A DNA stretch of 64,000 nucleotides from Ilumatobacter fluminis. GTDB lineage: Bacteria; Actinomycetota; Acidimicrobiia; Acidimicrobiales; Ilumatobacteraceae. Shown here in pieces: positions 1 to 8,074 of the stretch; position 1 is the first letter of the stretch; each line of letters begins with the position of its first letter. The stretch covers positions 1,736,001-1,800,000 of the forward strand of contig NZ_SOAU01000001.1 of NCBI RefSeq assembly GCF_004364865.1, in the 5' to 3' direction. The position numbers and the translations under genes were made by a program. The notes beneath the pieces were generated by a model. That model was given only the letters and a program-made list of their open reading frames with translations, was not told the DNA's origin and did not search any database.

Positions 1-68
1 GCCCACTTCTCGGCTCGTTCCTGCATCGCCTCGTCGCCGCGCAGCTGATTCGATCTCGTCTCACTCAC
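1..68 (-). CDS. Possible 5' end of a leftward gene (partial)
   Basis: A GTG at 68-66 opens a leftward frame of 22 codons without a stop up to the window edge. The peptide is charged (it contains ETRSNQLRGDEAMQERAEKW). It would be divergent from obgE, with about 90 bp between the starts. Too little is visible to assign a family, and it may be chance. rplU and rpmA, the usual upstream neighbours of obgE, are not in the bases immediately before it. Confidence 0.25.
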   Translation of the reverse strand, partial: MSETRSNQLRGDEAMQERAEKW

Positions 69-159
69 AGTCCGTCCAGTATGGCGGTCGCGGCGACGTG
101 CCCGTCGCGGGCTGGATCCATGGCCGGTCCTCGCACGACACGTCGGTAGCATCCAACCG

Positions 160-1416
160 GTGTCCCAGTTCGTCGACGAATGCCAGCTCAACGTCCGCGG
201 TGGCGACGGCGGTGCCGGTTGCGTCTCGTTCCGCCGCGAAGGTCCCGTCGTGCGCGGCGGCCCGAACGGTGGCGACGGCGGCAAGGGCGGCGACGTCTGG
301 CTGATCGCCGATCACAACGTCTCGTCGCTGCTCGCGTTCCGCGATCACCCGCACCGCCGTGCGACCGACGGCGTGCACGGCAAGGGCAAGGACCTCCACG
401 GCAAGCGTGGTGAGTCGCTCGAGATCAAGGTGCCCGAGGGCACGGTGGTGAAAGACATGTACACGGGCGAGGTGCTCGCCGAGCTGTACCGACACGGCGA
501 TCGCTTCCTCGGTGCAAACGGCGGCCGGGGTGGACGCGGCAATGCCAAGTTCCTGTCGAACTTCCGTCGTGAACCCACCTTCGCCGAACAGGGCGAACAC
601 GGTGAGGAGCGCTGGCTGAAGCTCGAGATCCAGCTCATGGCCGACGTGGCACTCGTCGGCTTCCCGAACGCCGGCAAGAGCACCCTCATCAGCGTCATCT
701 CGGCGGCGAAGCCGAAGATCGCCAACTATCCGTTCACGACCCTCGAGCCGAACCTCGGTGTGGTCAGCCTCGACGACGACACCAACTTCGTCGTCGCCGA
801 CATCCCCGGCTTGATCGAGGGAGCGTCCGAGGGGCGCGGTCTCGGCTTCCAGTTCCTGCGTCACATCGAGCGTGCTCGGGTGCTGTGCCTGCTCATCGAT
901 CTCCAGCCGATGGACGGCACCGACCCGGCGGAGCAGGAGGACATCCTGTTGCGCGAGCTCGGTTCGTATCGGCCCGATCTGCTCGAACGGCCCCGTCTGG
1001 TCGTCGGGACCAAGGCCGATGTCGTCACCCAGGACGAACTCGACGCTCTCGATTGGCAGCACCCGATCATGTCGGCGGTGACGGGTCAGGGGGTTCGTGA
1101 ACTCGTCGGCCGGATGGCGGCGCTCGTCCACGAGGCTCGCCAGAACGAACCGGAGCCCGAGGGCGTGGTGGTCATCAAGCCCGAGGTGACCGGTGCCGTG
1201 ATCGAACGGATCGGCGACGGTGAGTATCGCGTGGTCGGCCGTGAGGTCGAGCGGGTCGTGGCGCTCAACGACGTGACGACACCCGAGGCCCTCTCCTACA
1301 TCGACAATCGGCTCGACCGGCTCGGTGTGCACAAGTTGCTCCAGCGCGCCGGCGTCCAGGACGGTGACGTCGTCTGGGTCGGCGAGTTCAGCTTCGAGTA
1401 CCAGAGCGACCTGTGA
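160..1416 (+). CDS. obgE: Obg family GTPase (CgtA/ObgE)
   Basis: Ribosome-associated P-loop GTPase of late 50S assembly and stress control. The 418-residue protein opens with the glycine-rich Obg fold (RGGDGGAGCVSFRRE, GGPNGGDGGKGGDVW). The G domain follows, with G1 GFPNAGKST, G3 DIPGLIEGASEGRGLG and a G4 variant TKAD. A C-terminal OCT-type domain covers roughly residues 345-418, the three-domain form usual in Gram-positives. The start is GTG at 160. A TAGCAT hexamer at 147-152 ends seven bases upstream and there is no Shine-Dalgarno sequence, so the message is probably leaderless. proB follows directly and is probably co-transcribed. Confidence 0.97.
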   Translation: MSQFVDECQLNVRGGDGGAGCVSFRREGPVVRGGPNGGDGGKGGDVWLIADHNVSSLLAFRDHPHRRATDGVHGKGKDLHGKRGESLEIKVPEGTVVKDMYTGEVLAELYRHGDRFLGANGGRGGRGNAKFLSNFRREPTFAEQGEHGEERWLKLEIQLMADVALVGFPNAGKSTLISVISAAKPKIANYPFTTLEPNLGVVSLDDDTNFVVADIPGLIEGASEGRGLGFQFLRHIERARVLCLLIDLQPMDGTDPAEQEDILLRELGSYRPDLLERPRLVVGTKADVVTQDELDALDWQHPIMSAVTGQGVRELVGRMAALVHEARQNEPEPEGVVVIKPEVTGAVIERIGDGEYRVVGREVERVVALNDVTTPEALSYIDNRLDRLGVHKLLQRAGVQDGDVVWVGEFSFEYQSDL

Positions 1417-1436
1417 ACCGGGCGGGCGGGGACGCC

Positions 1437-2528
1437 ATGCGAGTGGTCGCGAAGATCGGGACGGCGTCGATCACCGACGACAGTGGGCAGATCTCCGGTC
1501 CGGCCATCGCCAAGCTGGCCGACGAGGTCGCCGCGCTCCGTGCCGACGGGCACGAGGTCATCGTGGTGTCGTCCGGCGCGGTGGCGACGGGCATCGCCGC
1601 GCTCGGGATGCCGGCACGCCCCACCGACATGCGCACCCTGCAGGCGGTGTCCGCCGTCGGACAGGCGCGACTGGTCGAGCGGTACCGCATCGAGTTCGAA
1701 CGACACGGCATCACGTGTGCGCAGCTCCTCGTCGATCCGTTCGACTTCGTCGAGCGGTCGCAGTACCTCCATCTGCGCAGCACGATCGAGCGGCTGCTCG
1801 AACTCGGGGTGGTCCCGATCGTCAACGAGAATGATGCGATCGCCAACGACGAGCTGCGCTACGGCGACAACGACCGCATCGCAGCACTGCTCGCCAACAG
1901 CGCCGGTGCCGACGTACTGGTGTTGCTCACCGACATGGACGGGGTCTACACCGCCGACCCCCGGACGACCCCCGACGCCGAGCTGATCCCGTTGGTCCGC
2001 TCCGACGATCCGCTGCTGGCGATCACCGCCGGGTCCGGTGGGAGTGGCCGCGGCAGTGGCGGTATGGCGAGCAAGCTGACCGCCGCACGCATGGCGTCGT
2101 GGTCGGGCGTTCGCAGCGTCATCGGTCGAGCGGCACGCGAGGGCATCCTCGCCGGCGCCGTCTCGGACGATCTCGTCGGCACGACGTTCGAGCCGCATGC
2201 GCGAGCGCTCTCCGCCCGTCGGCTCTGGATCGCGTTTGCCGCGGAAGTGCACGGCAAGGTGGTCGTCGACGACGGCGCGCGTCGGGCGCTCGTCCAGGGC
2301 CGCAAGAGCCTCCTCCCAGCGGGTGTGATGCGCACCGAGGGAGGCTTCGGGGTCGGCGACGTCGTCGACATCGTCACGAGCGACGGTCGGACCTTCGCAC
2401 GTGGACGGGCGTCGGTCCACGCGCATCAACTGGTGGCCGCGATCGGTCGTCGCACCGCCGATCTACCCGACGACGTCAACGACGAAGTCGTCCACCGCGA
2501 CGACCTCGTCGTCTTCGACGACGTCTGA
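1437..2528 (+). CDS. proB: Glutamate 5-kinase
   Basis: Phosphorylates glutamate to gamma-glutamyl phosphate, the first step of proline synthesis. The amino-acid-kinase domain begins MRVVAKIGTASIT and contains VVSSGAVATG, IVNENDAIA and LLTDMDGVYTADP. The C-terminal third is a PUA domain (about residues 270-355, from RRLWIAFAAEVHGKVVVDDG). ATG at 1437 puts the lysine loop at the usual N-terminal position. A GTG at 1413, overlapping the obgE stop by four bases, would add eight residues (MNRAGGDA) and cannot be excluded. The obgE-proB order is common in bacteria. proA does not follow here. Confidence 0.96.
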   Translation: MRVVAKIGTASITDDSGQISGPAIAKLADEVAALRADGHEVIVVSSGAVATGIAALGMPARPTDMRTLQAVSAVGQARLVERYRIEFERHGITCAQLLVDPFDFVERSQYLHLRSTIERLLELGVVPIVNENDAIANDELRYGDNDRIAALLANSAGADVLVLLTDMDGVYTADPRTTPDAELIPLVRSDDPLLAITAGSGGSGRGSGGMASKLTAARMASWSGVRSVIGRAAREGILAGAVSDDLVGTTFEPHARALSARRLWIAFAAEVHGKVVVDDGARRALVQGRKSLLPAGVMRTEGGFGVGDVVDIVTSDGRTFARGRASVHAHQLVAAIGRRTADLPDDVNDEVVHRDDLVVFDDV

Positions 2529-2580
2529 GGAAGCGACCGACGAGGCGAGGCCGGTCAGTCGCACTGGTCGGTGGATCTCG

Positions 2581-3531
2581 TCAGCGGTCGAGGTCGACCG
2601 GCTCGGCGAACACGACGATGTTGTCCCGGTACCGGTTGATCGACTCGTCGAAGCTGCCACCGCAGGTGATGAGGACCAGCTCCTCCGGCCCGTCGTCGCG
2701 CCAGATGCGGTCGCCGGGGAGGTCGTACTTGCCGTACATGGTCACCTCGGTGACGACGTACGCGCGGACGTCCCCGGTTGTCGTGGTGACCCCGATGAGG
2801 TCGCCCGGTTCGGATCGACCGAGGTGGTAGAAAGCGCCGAGATCGCCGTTCCAGGTGACGTGCGCGGCGAGGACCGTGGCACCGGGGCCGAATGGCATGC
2901 CGCCACGCTCGTACCAGCCGATCTCGAATGCCCCGGGCACGGTCAACTCGCCGTTCGGTTCGGTGCCGACCGGAACGACCGGAAGGTCACCGAACGAGAC
3001 CCCCGACGAGCGGATGAGGATCGGCGGCGCCGGGTCCGGTCGGGGAGCGGCGACGATCGTGGGGACCGTGGTCGTCGCGTCCGGGGTCGTGGCGGTGACC
3101 GGCGTCGTCGTGCTGTCGAGAGTGGCGGCCGGGGTCGACCCGCTCGGTTTCGGCGCGGGTTGCGACGCCGGAGTCGTGGAGCGGTCCGACAGAGCCGGGA
3201 CCGTCGGTCGTGGACTCGGTGCCTGCGGCATGGCCAGCGACGGGTCCGCGGTCTCGGTGGCCTGGGACGTCGAGGGCGGCGTCGCTCGCTGCGGTGTGGT
3301 GCCCAGGACGTCGGCGACCGTTCGATCGTCGATCTCGTCGATCGAGAACGGTTCGTCGAGGCGTGCCGTCGCTGCGAACGTCGCCGGCTGCTCGGACTGC
3401 GAGGCGTCGACTGCGAGCACACCGAAGACGACGGCCAGCGTGCCGAACGCGACGATCGCCGCCGTCGAACCCCGCCGCACCCAGGTGCGGCGACGCTCGA
3501 CGGCGACGAGGTCGGGTGTGTCGGTCGACAC
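2581..3531 (-). CDS. Class F-type sortase
   Basis: Membrane-anchored transpeptidase predicted to join a surface protein to the cell wall. One N-terminal membrane segment (about residues 23-42) is followed by a long Ser/Thr/Pro-rich linker (about 50-165) and then the sortase beta-barrel. The catalytic triad is visible as His in TVLAAHVTW, Cys in LVLITCGGSF and Arg in INRYRDN. The 316-residue length is larger than many sortases because of the linker. It starts at GTG 3531, eight bases after the stop of the small secreted protein upstream, so the two form an operon and that protein is the obvious substrate candidate. Confidence 0.88.
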   Translation of the reverse strand: MSTDTPDLVAVERRRTWVRRGSTAAIVAFGTLAVVFGVLAVDASQSEQPATFAATARLDEPFSIDEIDDRTVADVLGTTPQRATPPSTSQATETADPSLAMPQAPSPRPTVPALSDRSTTPASQPAPKPSGSTPAATLDSTTTPVTATTPDATTTVPTIVAAPRPDPAPPILIRSSGVSFGDLPVVPVGTEPNGELTVPGAFEIGWYERGGMPFGPGATVLAAHVTWNGDLGAFYHLGRSEPGDLIGVTTTTGDVRAYVVTEVTMYGKYDLPGDRIWRDDGPEELVLITCGGSFDESINRYRDNIVVFAEPVDLDR

Positions 3532-3539
3532 GGGTCGGA

Positions 3540-3818
3540 TCAGACCTCGGTCTGTCGACGGCGCACGGCGAACGCGCCTCCGGCGAGGCCGACCATGCCG
3601 ACCGCCGCGAGCGTGAGTGGGACCATGTTGCCGTCGTCGTCGAACGCACCGCCGGTGTTCACCACGGTCGGGTCGGCGTCAGCGGTCTCCTCCGTGTCGT
3701 CGTCACCGTCGTCGTCGTCCTCGTCGGTGCCGGCAGCAGCGGTGCCGGCACTGGCGATGGTCATGACGCCGGCGAGGGCGGCGGCTCCGGCGATGCGGCG
3801 GATGCGTGTCTTGGTCAT
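3540..3818 (-). CDS. Small secreted protein, candidate sortase substrate
   Basis: A 92-residue precursor. Residues 1-29 form a signal peptide ending near GTAAAG. An Asp/Glu-rich stretch follows (31-48), then VVNTGG (52-57), a hydrophobic segment (65-84) and a basic tail RRRQ. This is the order of a cell-wall sorting signal, but the motif is VVNTG rather than LPXTG, and eight mostly acidic residues separate it from the membrane segment. A good Shine-Dalgarno sequence (AAAGGGAG) precedes the ATG. The gene is eight bases upstream of a sortase gene on the same strand. Function unknown; surface anchoring is inferred from context. Confidence 0.8.
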   Translation of the reverse strand: MTKTRIRRIAGAAALAGVMTIASAGTAAAGTDEDDDDGDDDTEETADADPTVVNTGGAFDDDGNMVPLTLAAVGMVGLAGGAFAVRRRQTEV

Positions 3819-3925
3819 GTGACTCCCTTTCGTGGGTTTGCTGTCGGGACGGCCCTACCCGATGCCCGAGCGTCCAAAACGCGCGTTCTCCGATTCGTCC
3901 GGAATCCGGTGCAGCGCGTCGGGCG

Positions 3926-4798
3926 TCACGCCGCGTCGCGGTCGTGAGCGGCGAGTGCCGATCCGTCCGGGTTCATCAGGGTCGTGATCGGGAACGGGAT
4001 CTCGATGTCGGCGTCGTCGAGGGTGCGCTTGATCTGGTCGGCGGCGGCGACACGCAGATCGAAGTACGGGTGGCGTGACTCGAACCAGCCGTACACGGTG
4101 AAGTCGATGGAGCTGCCGCCGAAGCCGGCGAAGTCGACGACGGGAGCCGGGTCGTCGAGCACACCGTCGACACGTCCCATCGCCTCGGCCAGCAGCGTCG
4201 CCACGCGAGCGACGTCGGTGTCGTAGGCGACGCCCACGTCGACCGAGAACCGACGGTTGGGACGACGAGTCCAGTTCTCGATCGGGTTCTGGAGCACCTC
4301 GGCCGACGGGATCAGCGCCATCTCGCCCGACAGCAGCTTCATCTCGACCGAGCGCAGGTTGATGTCGGTCACCGTGCCCTCGTACCCGTTGAGGGAGACC
4401 TTGTCGTCGTAGGTGAACGGCCGCCGCAGCTGGAGGATGATGCCGGCGATCATGTTCGACAGGGTGTCCTGCATCGCGAACGCAATGGCGAAGCCGGTCA
4501 CGCCGAGCGCGCCGATCAGCACGCCGACCTGGATGCCGAGGTTGGACAGTGCCGACACGAGGCCGACGGTGACGATGAGTGCGGCGGTCGTGCGACCCAT
4601 GAGACGGGCGAGGACCTCGTTGTGCCGCTTGACGACGTTCTGCACGAGTCGCTTGGCGATCAGCGCGATCACCACGGCGACGACGAACAGGGTCAGTGCC
4701 GTCGGCCAGTTCCCGACGTCGAAGCCGGCCACCGAGTCCTCGACGGTGATCTCGGCCTCGGCGTCGACCGTGGCGGGAACGGGCAGCAAGGTGGTCAT
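3926..4798 (-). CDS. MscS family small-conductance mechanosensitive channel
   Basis: Channel expected to release solutes on hypo-osmotic shock. Three membrane segments lie at about residues 35-140. They end in the pore helix (GVTGFAIAFAMQDTLSNMIAG), whose Ala/Gly packing is typical of MscS TM3. The beta domain follows (DDKVSLNGYEGTVTDINLRS) and then the C-terminal alpha/beta domain. The length is close to that of E. coli MscS. ATG at 4798 gives MTTLLPV. The longer frame starting at 4822 has no supporting signal. The next gene upstream on this strand is pspA, so it lies in a group of envelope-stress genes. Confidence 0.92.
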   Translation of the reverse strand: MTTLLPVPATVDAEAEITVEDSVAGFDVGNWPTALTLFVVAVVIALIAKRLVQNVVKRHNEVLARLMGRTTAALIVTVGLVSALSNLGIQVGVLIGALGVTGFAIAFAMQDTLSNMIAGIILQLRRPFTYDDKVSLNGYEGTVTDINLRSVEMKLLSGEMALIPSAEVLQNPIENWTRRPNRRFSVDVGVAYDTDVARVATLLAEAMGRVDGVLDDPAPVVDFAGFGGSSIDFTVYGWFESRHPYFDLRVAAADQIKRTLDDADIEIPFPITTLMNPDGSALAAHDRDAA

Positions 4799-4877
4799 GC
4801 AGGGCGCCGTACCCGCACGCACGTACCCCGAAACGGCCGGCCCACGCCGGTCGGTCGGTGTCGACCGGGCGGTGGCG

Positions 4878-5639
4878 TCAGGTGCCGGGGTCGACCTGGG
4901 GAGCCGGCGCAGTTCCGGCGTCGAGTCCGAGTTCGGTGCGGAGCTGGCTCAGGCGACTCTGGGCCTCGACGTTGGCGGTCGCCTGCTCGATCTCGAGCAC
5001 GCTCGACTCGACGGAGGTCTCCTGCAGCTCGGACGCCGCCTTCGCCTTGGCGTAGCGGGCCTGGATCTTCTCCTCGACCTCTTTGAGGGTCGGTACGTCG
5101 TCGCCGACCGACTCGTTGAGCTGCTGCATCGCCGTGTTCATCTCCTCCTGCATCTTCGCCTGCTCGAGCTGGCTGACCAGCTTCGACTTCTCGGCGATCT
5201 TCTGCTGGAGGAGACGGCTGTTCTGGCTCACGGCAGCCTTGGCCTGATCGGCCGCCTCGGTCGACTCGAGGACCATTGCCTTCAACGACTCGACGTCCTT
5301 TTCGACCTCGATCAACTGGCCCGCGATCGTCTCCGCGGCGGCGGTGTACTTGGCCGACTTCTCGGCGTCGCCGGCCTTGTCGGCGTCGGCGGCCATGATG
5401 AGCGCCTGACGGGCGTTGGCGTTCAGCTTCTCGAGCTCGGCCATCTTGCCGTTGAGTCGGATCTCGGCCTGCTTCTGACCGGCGATGACGGCGGTCGCCT
5501 GCTCCTTGAGCCGCTTGTGCTGCTCCTGCGCTTCGCCGATGGCCTGCTCGAGCTGCACCTTCGGATCGGCGTTGGCCTCGAACGAACCGGTGAGCTTGGC
5601 CGTGAGGTACTTCCACCACTTCTTCGCGAGCTTGAACAT
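4878..5639 (-). CDS. pspA: PspA/IM30 (ESCRT-III-like) envelope protein
   Basis: Peripheral membrane protein that stabilises a damaged inner membrane. The 253 residues are almost wholly helical coiled coil, starting with an amphipathic helix (MFKLAKKWWKYLTAKL) and running through the Gln/Lys/Glu-rich heptads usual for the family. The last 15 residues are Pro/Ala-rich and probably disordered. A TAGGCT hexamer (plus-strand 5647-5652) lies seven bases before the ATG and there is no Shine-Dalgarno sequence, so the gene probably has its own leaderless promoter. It lies between murJ upstream and mscS downstream. Confidence 0.93.
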   Translation of the reverse strand: MFKLAKKWWKYLTAKLTGSFEANADPKVQLEQAIGEAQEQHKRLKEQATAVIAGQKQAEIRLNGKMAELEKLNANARQALIMAADADKAGDAEKSAKYTAAAETIAGQLIEVEKDVESLKAMVLESTEAADQAKAAVSQNSRLLQQKIAEKSKLVSQLEQAKMQEEMNTAMQQLNESVGDDVPTLKEVEEKIQARYAKAKAASELQETSVESSVLEIEQATANVEAQSRLSQLRTELGLDAGTAPAPQVDPGT

Positions 5640-5690
5640 GGCCGGGAGCCTAGCGTTTCGCCTCGAACGCCTCGCCGGGCCGTCGGCGGG

Positions 5691-7277
5691 TCAGCCGGAG
5701 CGGGCGAAGCGGCGACGGAGCCAGGCCACCTCGTCGGCCCGGAGGACGAACAGCGCGGCGCCGTAGACGACGAGTCCGACGGTGCCGCCGATCACCACTT
5801 GGGCGAAGCCGGCCCAACCCACGTCACTGTCGACACGATGGGTGACGAACCACATCGCCTCGGCCATCAGGACCGCGGCGAGTCCCATCTTCCACATGCC
5901 GCCCACGACGTCGCGAACGCGGAACGCCGGCACTTTGTACGACAGCACGTTGAGTGCCCACACCGACGAGACGAGGTACGCGATGGCGTACGCCAGGCCG
6001 AGCCCGAGCACGCCCCACCGGCCCACGAAGGCGAACGCCAGCACGATGTTCAGCAGGTTCTCGCCCACGTTCAGGACGAACGGTGTACGCGTGTCCTGGT
6101 GGGCGTAGAAGCCACGGAGCACGAACAAGTAGACCGAGAAGCCGACCAAGCCGAGCGCCAGACCCGAGAGTGCTTCGGCGGTGTTCTGGAGGTCGTTCGA
6201 GTCGAACTGGCCACGCCGCATCAGCCCGATGATCGGCTCGCGGAGCACCAGCATGCCCGCCGCCGCCGGAAGGGTCAACACGGCGATCATGCGCGTGCCG
6301 AGCGAGGTGTGACGGACGAAGGCCGCCTGATCGTGGGCCTTGACCGCGCGCGCCATCTCCGGTTGGAACGTCGTCGAGATCGACACGGCGAGCAGACCGT
6401 GCGGGAGGACGAACCACGTGAACGCCTGCACGTACGCCGTGAGGATTCCTTCGCCTTCGGCGTTCGCCAGGTTGCGGATGACGACGACCGCGACCTGGTT
6501 GGCGACCACGAAGCCGATCGTCCAGCCGGACAGGACCAGCAGTTTGCGGACGGCGGGGTGCTGCCAGTCCCACGACGGCTTGAACCGGAGGCCGGCGGCG
6601 AACATCGCCGGCACGACGACGACCGCCATCGCCGCGATGCCCGCCGTGGCGCCGAGCCCGAGCGTCCACCGGACCCTGCTGTCGTCGATCACGTCGGCGA
6701 GGCCGTACTCGGTCGATCCGGCACCGGGCAGGGACAGCAGGGTGACGATGATGATCAGGTTCGGCAGGACCGGGCTCCACGCCGCAGCGACGAAGCGTCG
6801 CCGACTGTTGAGATAGGCGTTCGCCACGCCGGTGAGCCCATAGAACAGGATCTGGACGAGGAAGATCCGGGCCAAGGTCGTTCCGACCTGGCGGAACAGC
6901 TCGACGTCGACCTCGTCGGCGACGTCGAGGCTGTACAGGCGGAACACCAGGGGAGCGGCGGCGACGGCGACGACGGTCAATGCGACCATCAGGGTGACGC
7001 TGACCGTGATGATCACGTTCGTCGCATGGTCGTCGCCCTCGTCGTCGCCGTCGGTGCGGGCGAAGGTGGTGAAGAGGGGAACCAGGGTCGCCGACAGCAC
7101 GCCACCGAGCAGGAGGTCGTACACGATGTTGGGCGTCTCGTTCGCCAACACGTAGGCATCGGCGAGCGCCGTCTGACCGATGACGTACGCGAAGACGAAC
7201 CAGCGCGCCAGACCGCTGACGCGGGACATCGCCGTGCCCGACGCGACGACGAGGTTCGACCTGAGGAGCGAGCTCAC
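5691..7277 (-). CDS. murJ: MurJ/MviN lipid II flippase
   Basis: Flips lipid II across the cytoplasmic membrane for peptidoglycan synthesis. The 528-residue protein is about 14 membrane helices with the MviN signature (VASGTAMSRVSGLARWFVFA, ETPNIVYDLLLGGVLSATLVPLF). It has no extra C-terminal pseudokinase domain of the kind found in mycobacterial MviN. GTG at 7277 lies ten bases after the stop of the upstream coiled-coil membrane protein, so the two are likely co-transcribed. Confidence 0.94.
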   Translation of the reverse strand: MSSLLRSNLVVASGTAMSRVSGLARWFVFAYVIGQTALADAYVLANETPNIVYDLLLGGVLSATLVPLFTTFARTDGDDEGDDHATNVIITVSVTLMVALTVVAVAAAPLVFRLYSLDVADEVDVELFRQVGTTLARIFLVQILFYGLTGVANAYLNSRRRFVAAAWSPVLPNLIIIVTLLSLPGAGSTEYGLADVIDDSRVRWTLGLGATAGIAAMAVVVVPAMFAAGLRFKPSWDWQHPAVRKLLVLSGWTIGFVVANQVAVVVIRNLANAEGEGILTAYVQAFTWFVLPHGLLAVSISTTFQPEMARAVKAHDQAAFVRHTSLGTRMIAVLTLPAAAGMLVLREPIIGLMRRGQFDSNDLQNTAEALSGLALGLVGFSVYLFVLRGFYAHQDTRTPFVLNVGENLLNIVLAFAFVGRWGVLGLGLAYAIAYLVSSVWALNVLSYKVPAFRVRDVVGGMWKMGLAAVLMAEAMWFVTHRVDSDVGWAGFAQVVIGGTVGLVVYGAALFVLRADEVAWLRRRFARSG

Positions 7278-7287
7278 GAAGCGGTCG

Positions 7288-8007
7288 TCATCCGGGGTTG
7301 GTCTCCTCGAGCGCCTGGTGGAGCGCCTCGAGCCGGATGACGAGATCGTCGACGTCGCGCGCGTACGTGTCGGTGTCGGCCATGCCGACGCGGACCTCGC
7401 TGGCGCGGGCGACCAGCTCGTCGAGGCGGGTCTGGGTCGCCCGGAGCGAATCGGCCGTCTCGGCCGACCGCTGCTTCAACCGCTCGGCGGTCTCGAGTTG
7501 CTGCTCGACCGAGGTGATCGCGGCGAGCGTGTCGGGAGACGGATCGTCGCCCGAGCGGGAGCGAAGGGTGTCGAGCTTCGACCGCAGGCTCGTCGGGCCG
7601 AGGTTTCGGATCGTGTCGTCGAGGTCGTCTCCCCGCTTCGCGACGGCCCACGCTTCGGCGAGGCCACGGTCGAGTTGGTCGGCGATCGCGACGAGTTGCT
7701 GTTTGAGTGGCCCGTCGTCGACGCCGTCGATCGTCGTCCGGAGCTTGCGGCCCGACCCTTGGGCCTGCTGCATCAGTTGCCGCCAGGGCTCGGACAGGGC
7801 GAATGGGTCGATGTCCGGTCGTGTCGGCCCGGACGGCATGGCGACCAGCACGAAGGCGATGTAGGTGCCGAGACCGATCGCGATCGCGACGAGGAGCGGG
7901 AGTCCGGTGACCGCCATGGCGACAGCGACGCCGACGCCGAGCGCGATGCGCCACGACATGATCGCCTTCGCGGTCTGCGGCGTGAAGAAGCGGTCTCGAA
8001 CGCCCAC
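7288..8007 (-). CDS. Membrane-anchored coiled-coil protein
   Basis: A 239-residue protein with a cytoplasmic N-terminus (VGVRDRFFTPQTAKAIMSWR), two adjacent membrane helices (about residues 18-55) and a long charged helical domain rich in Leu/Arg/Glu. The layout resembles XpaC-like proteins, but I see no decisive motif. The start was chosen as GTG 8007 because a TAGCGT hexamer (plus-strand 8016-8021) lies eight bases upstream; the longer open frame would run into the acyl-CoA dehydrogenase gene. It is ten bases upstream of murJ and may serve the same envelope function as its neighbours. Family uncertain. Confidence 0.75.
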   Translation of the reverse strand: MGVRDRFFTPQTAKAIMSWRIALGVGVAVAMAVTGLPLLVAIAIGLGTYIAFVLVAMPSGPTRPDIDPFALSEPWRQLMQQAQGSGRKLRTTIDGVDDGPLKQQLVAIADQLDRGLAEAWAVAKRGDDLDDTIRNLGPTSLRSKLDTLRSRSGDDPSPDTLAAITSVEQQLETAERLKQRSAETADSLRATQTRLDELVARASEVRVGMADTDTYARDVDDLVIRLEALHQALEETNPG

Positions 8008-8074
8008 GTCGGGGAACGCTAGCCCGGCGAGTCGTTCGACCGGCTGAACGCTCCCGGCGCCACGGATCGACGGG

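Noticed and set aside
61-1332. 423-residue minus-strand open frame opposite obgE
   Set aside because: It is an antisense shadow of obgE: high G+C at third positions keeps the frame open, and the protein has no recognisable domain.
4413-7340. 975-residue plus-strand open frame
   Set aside because: It crosses mscS, pspA and murJ antisense and reads as Glu/Asp/Arg/His-rich low complexity, the usual shadow signature.
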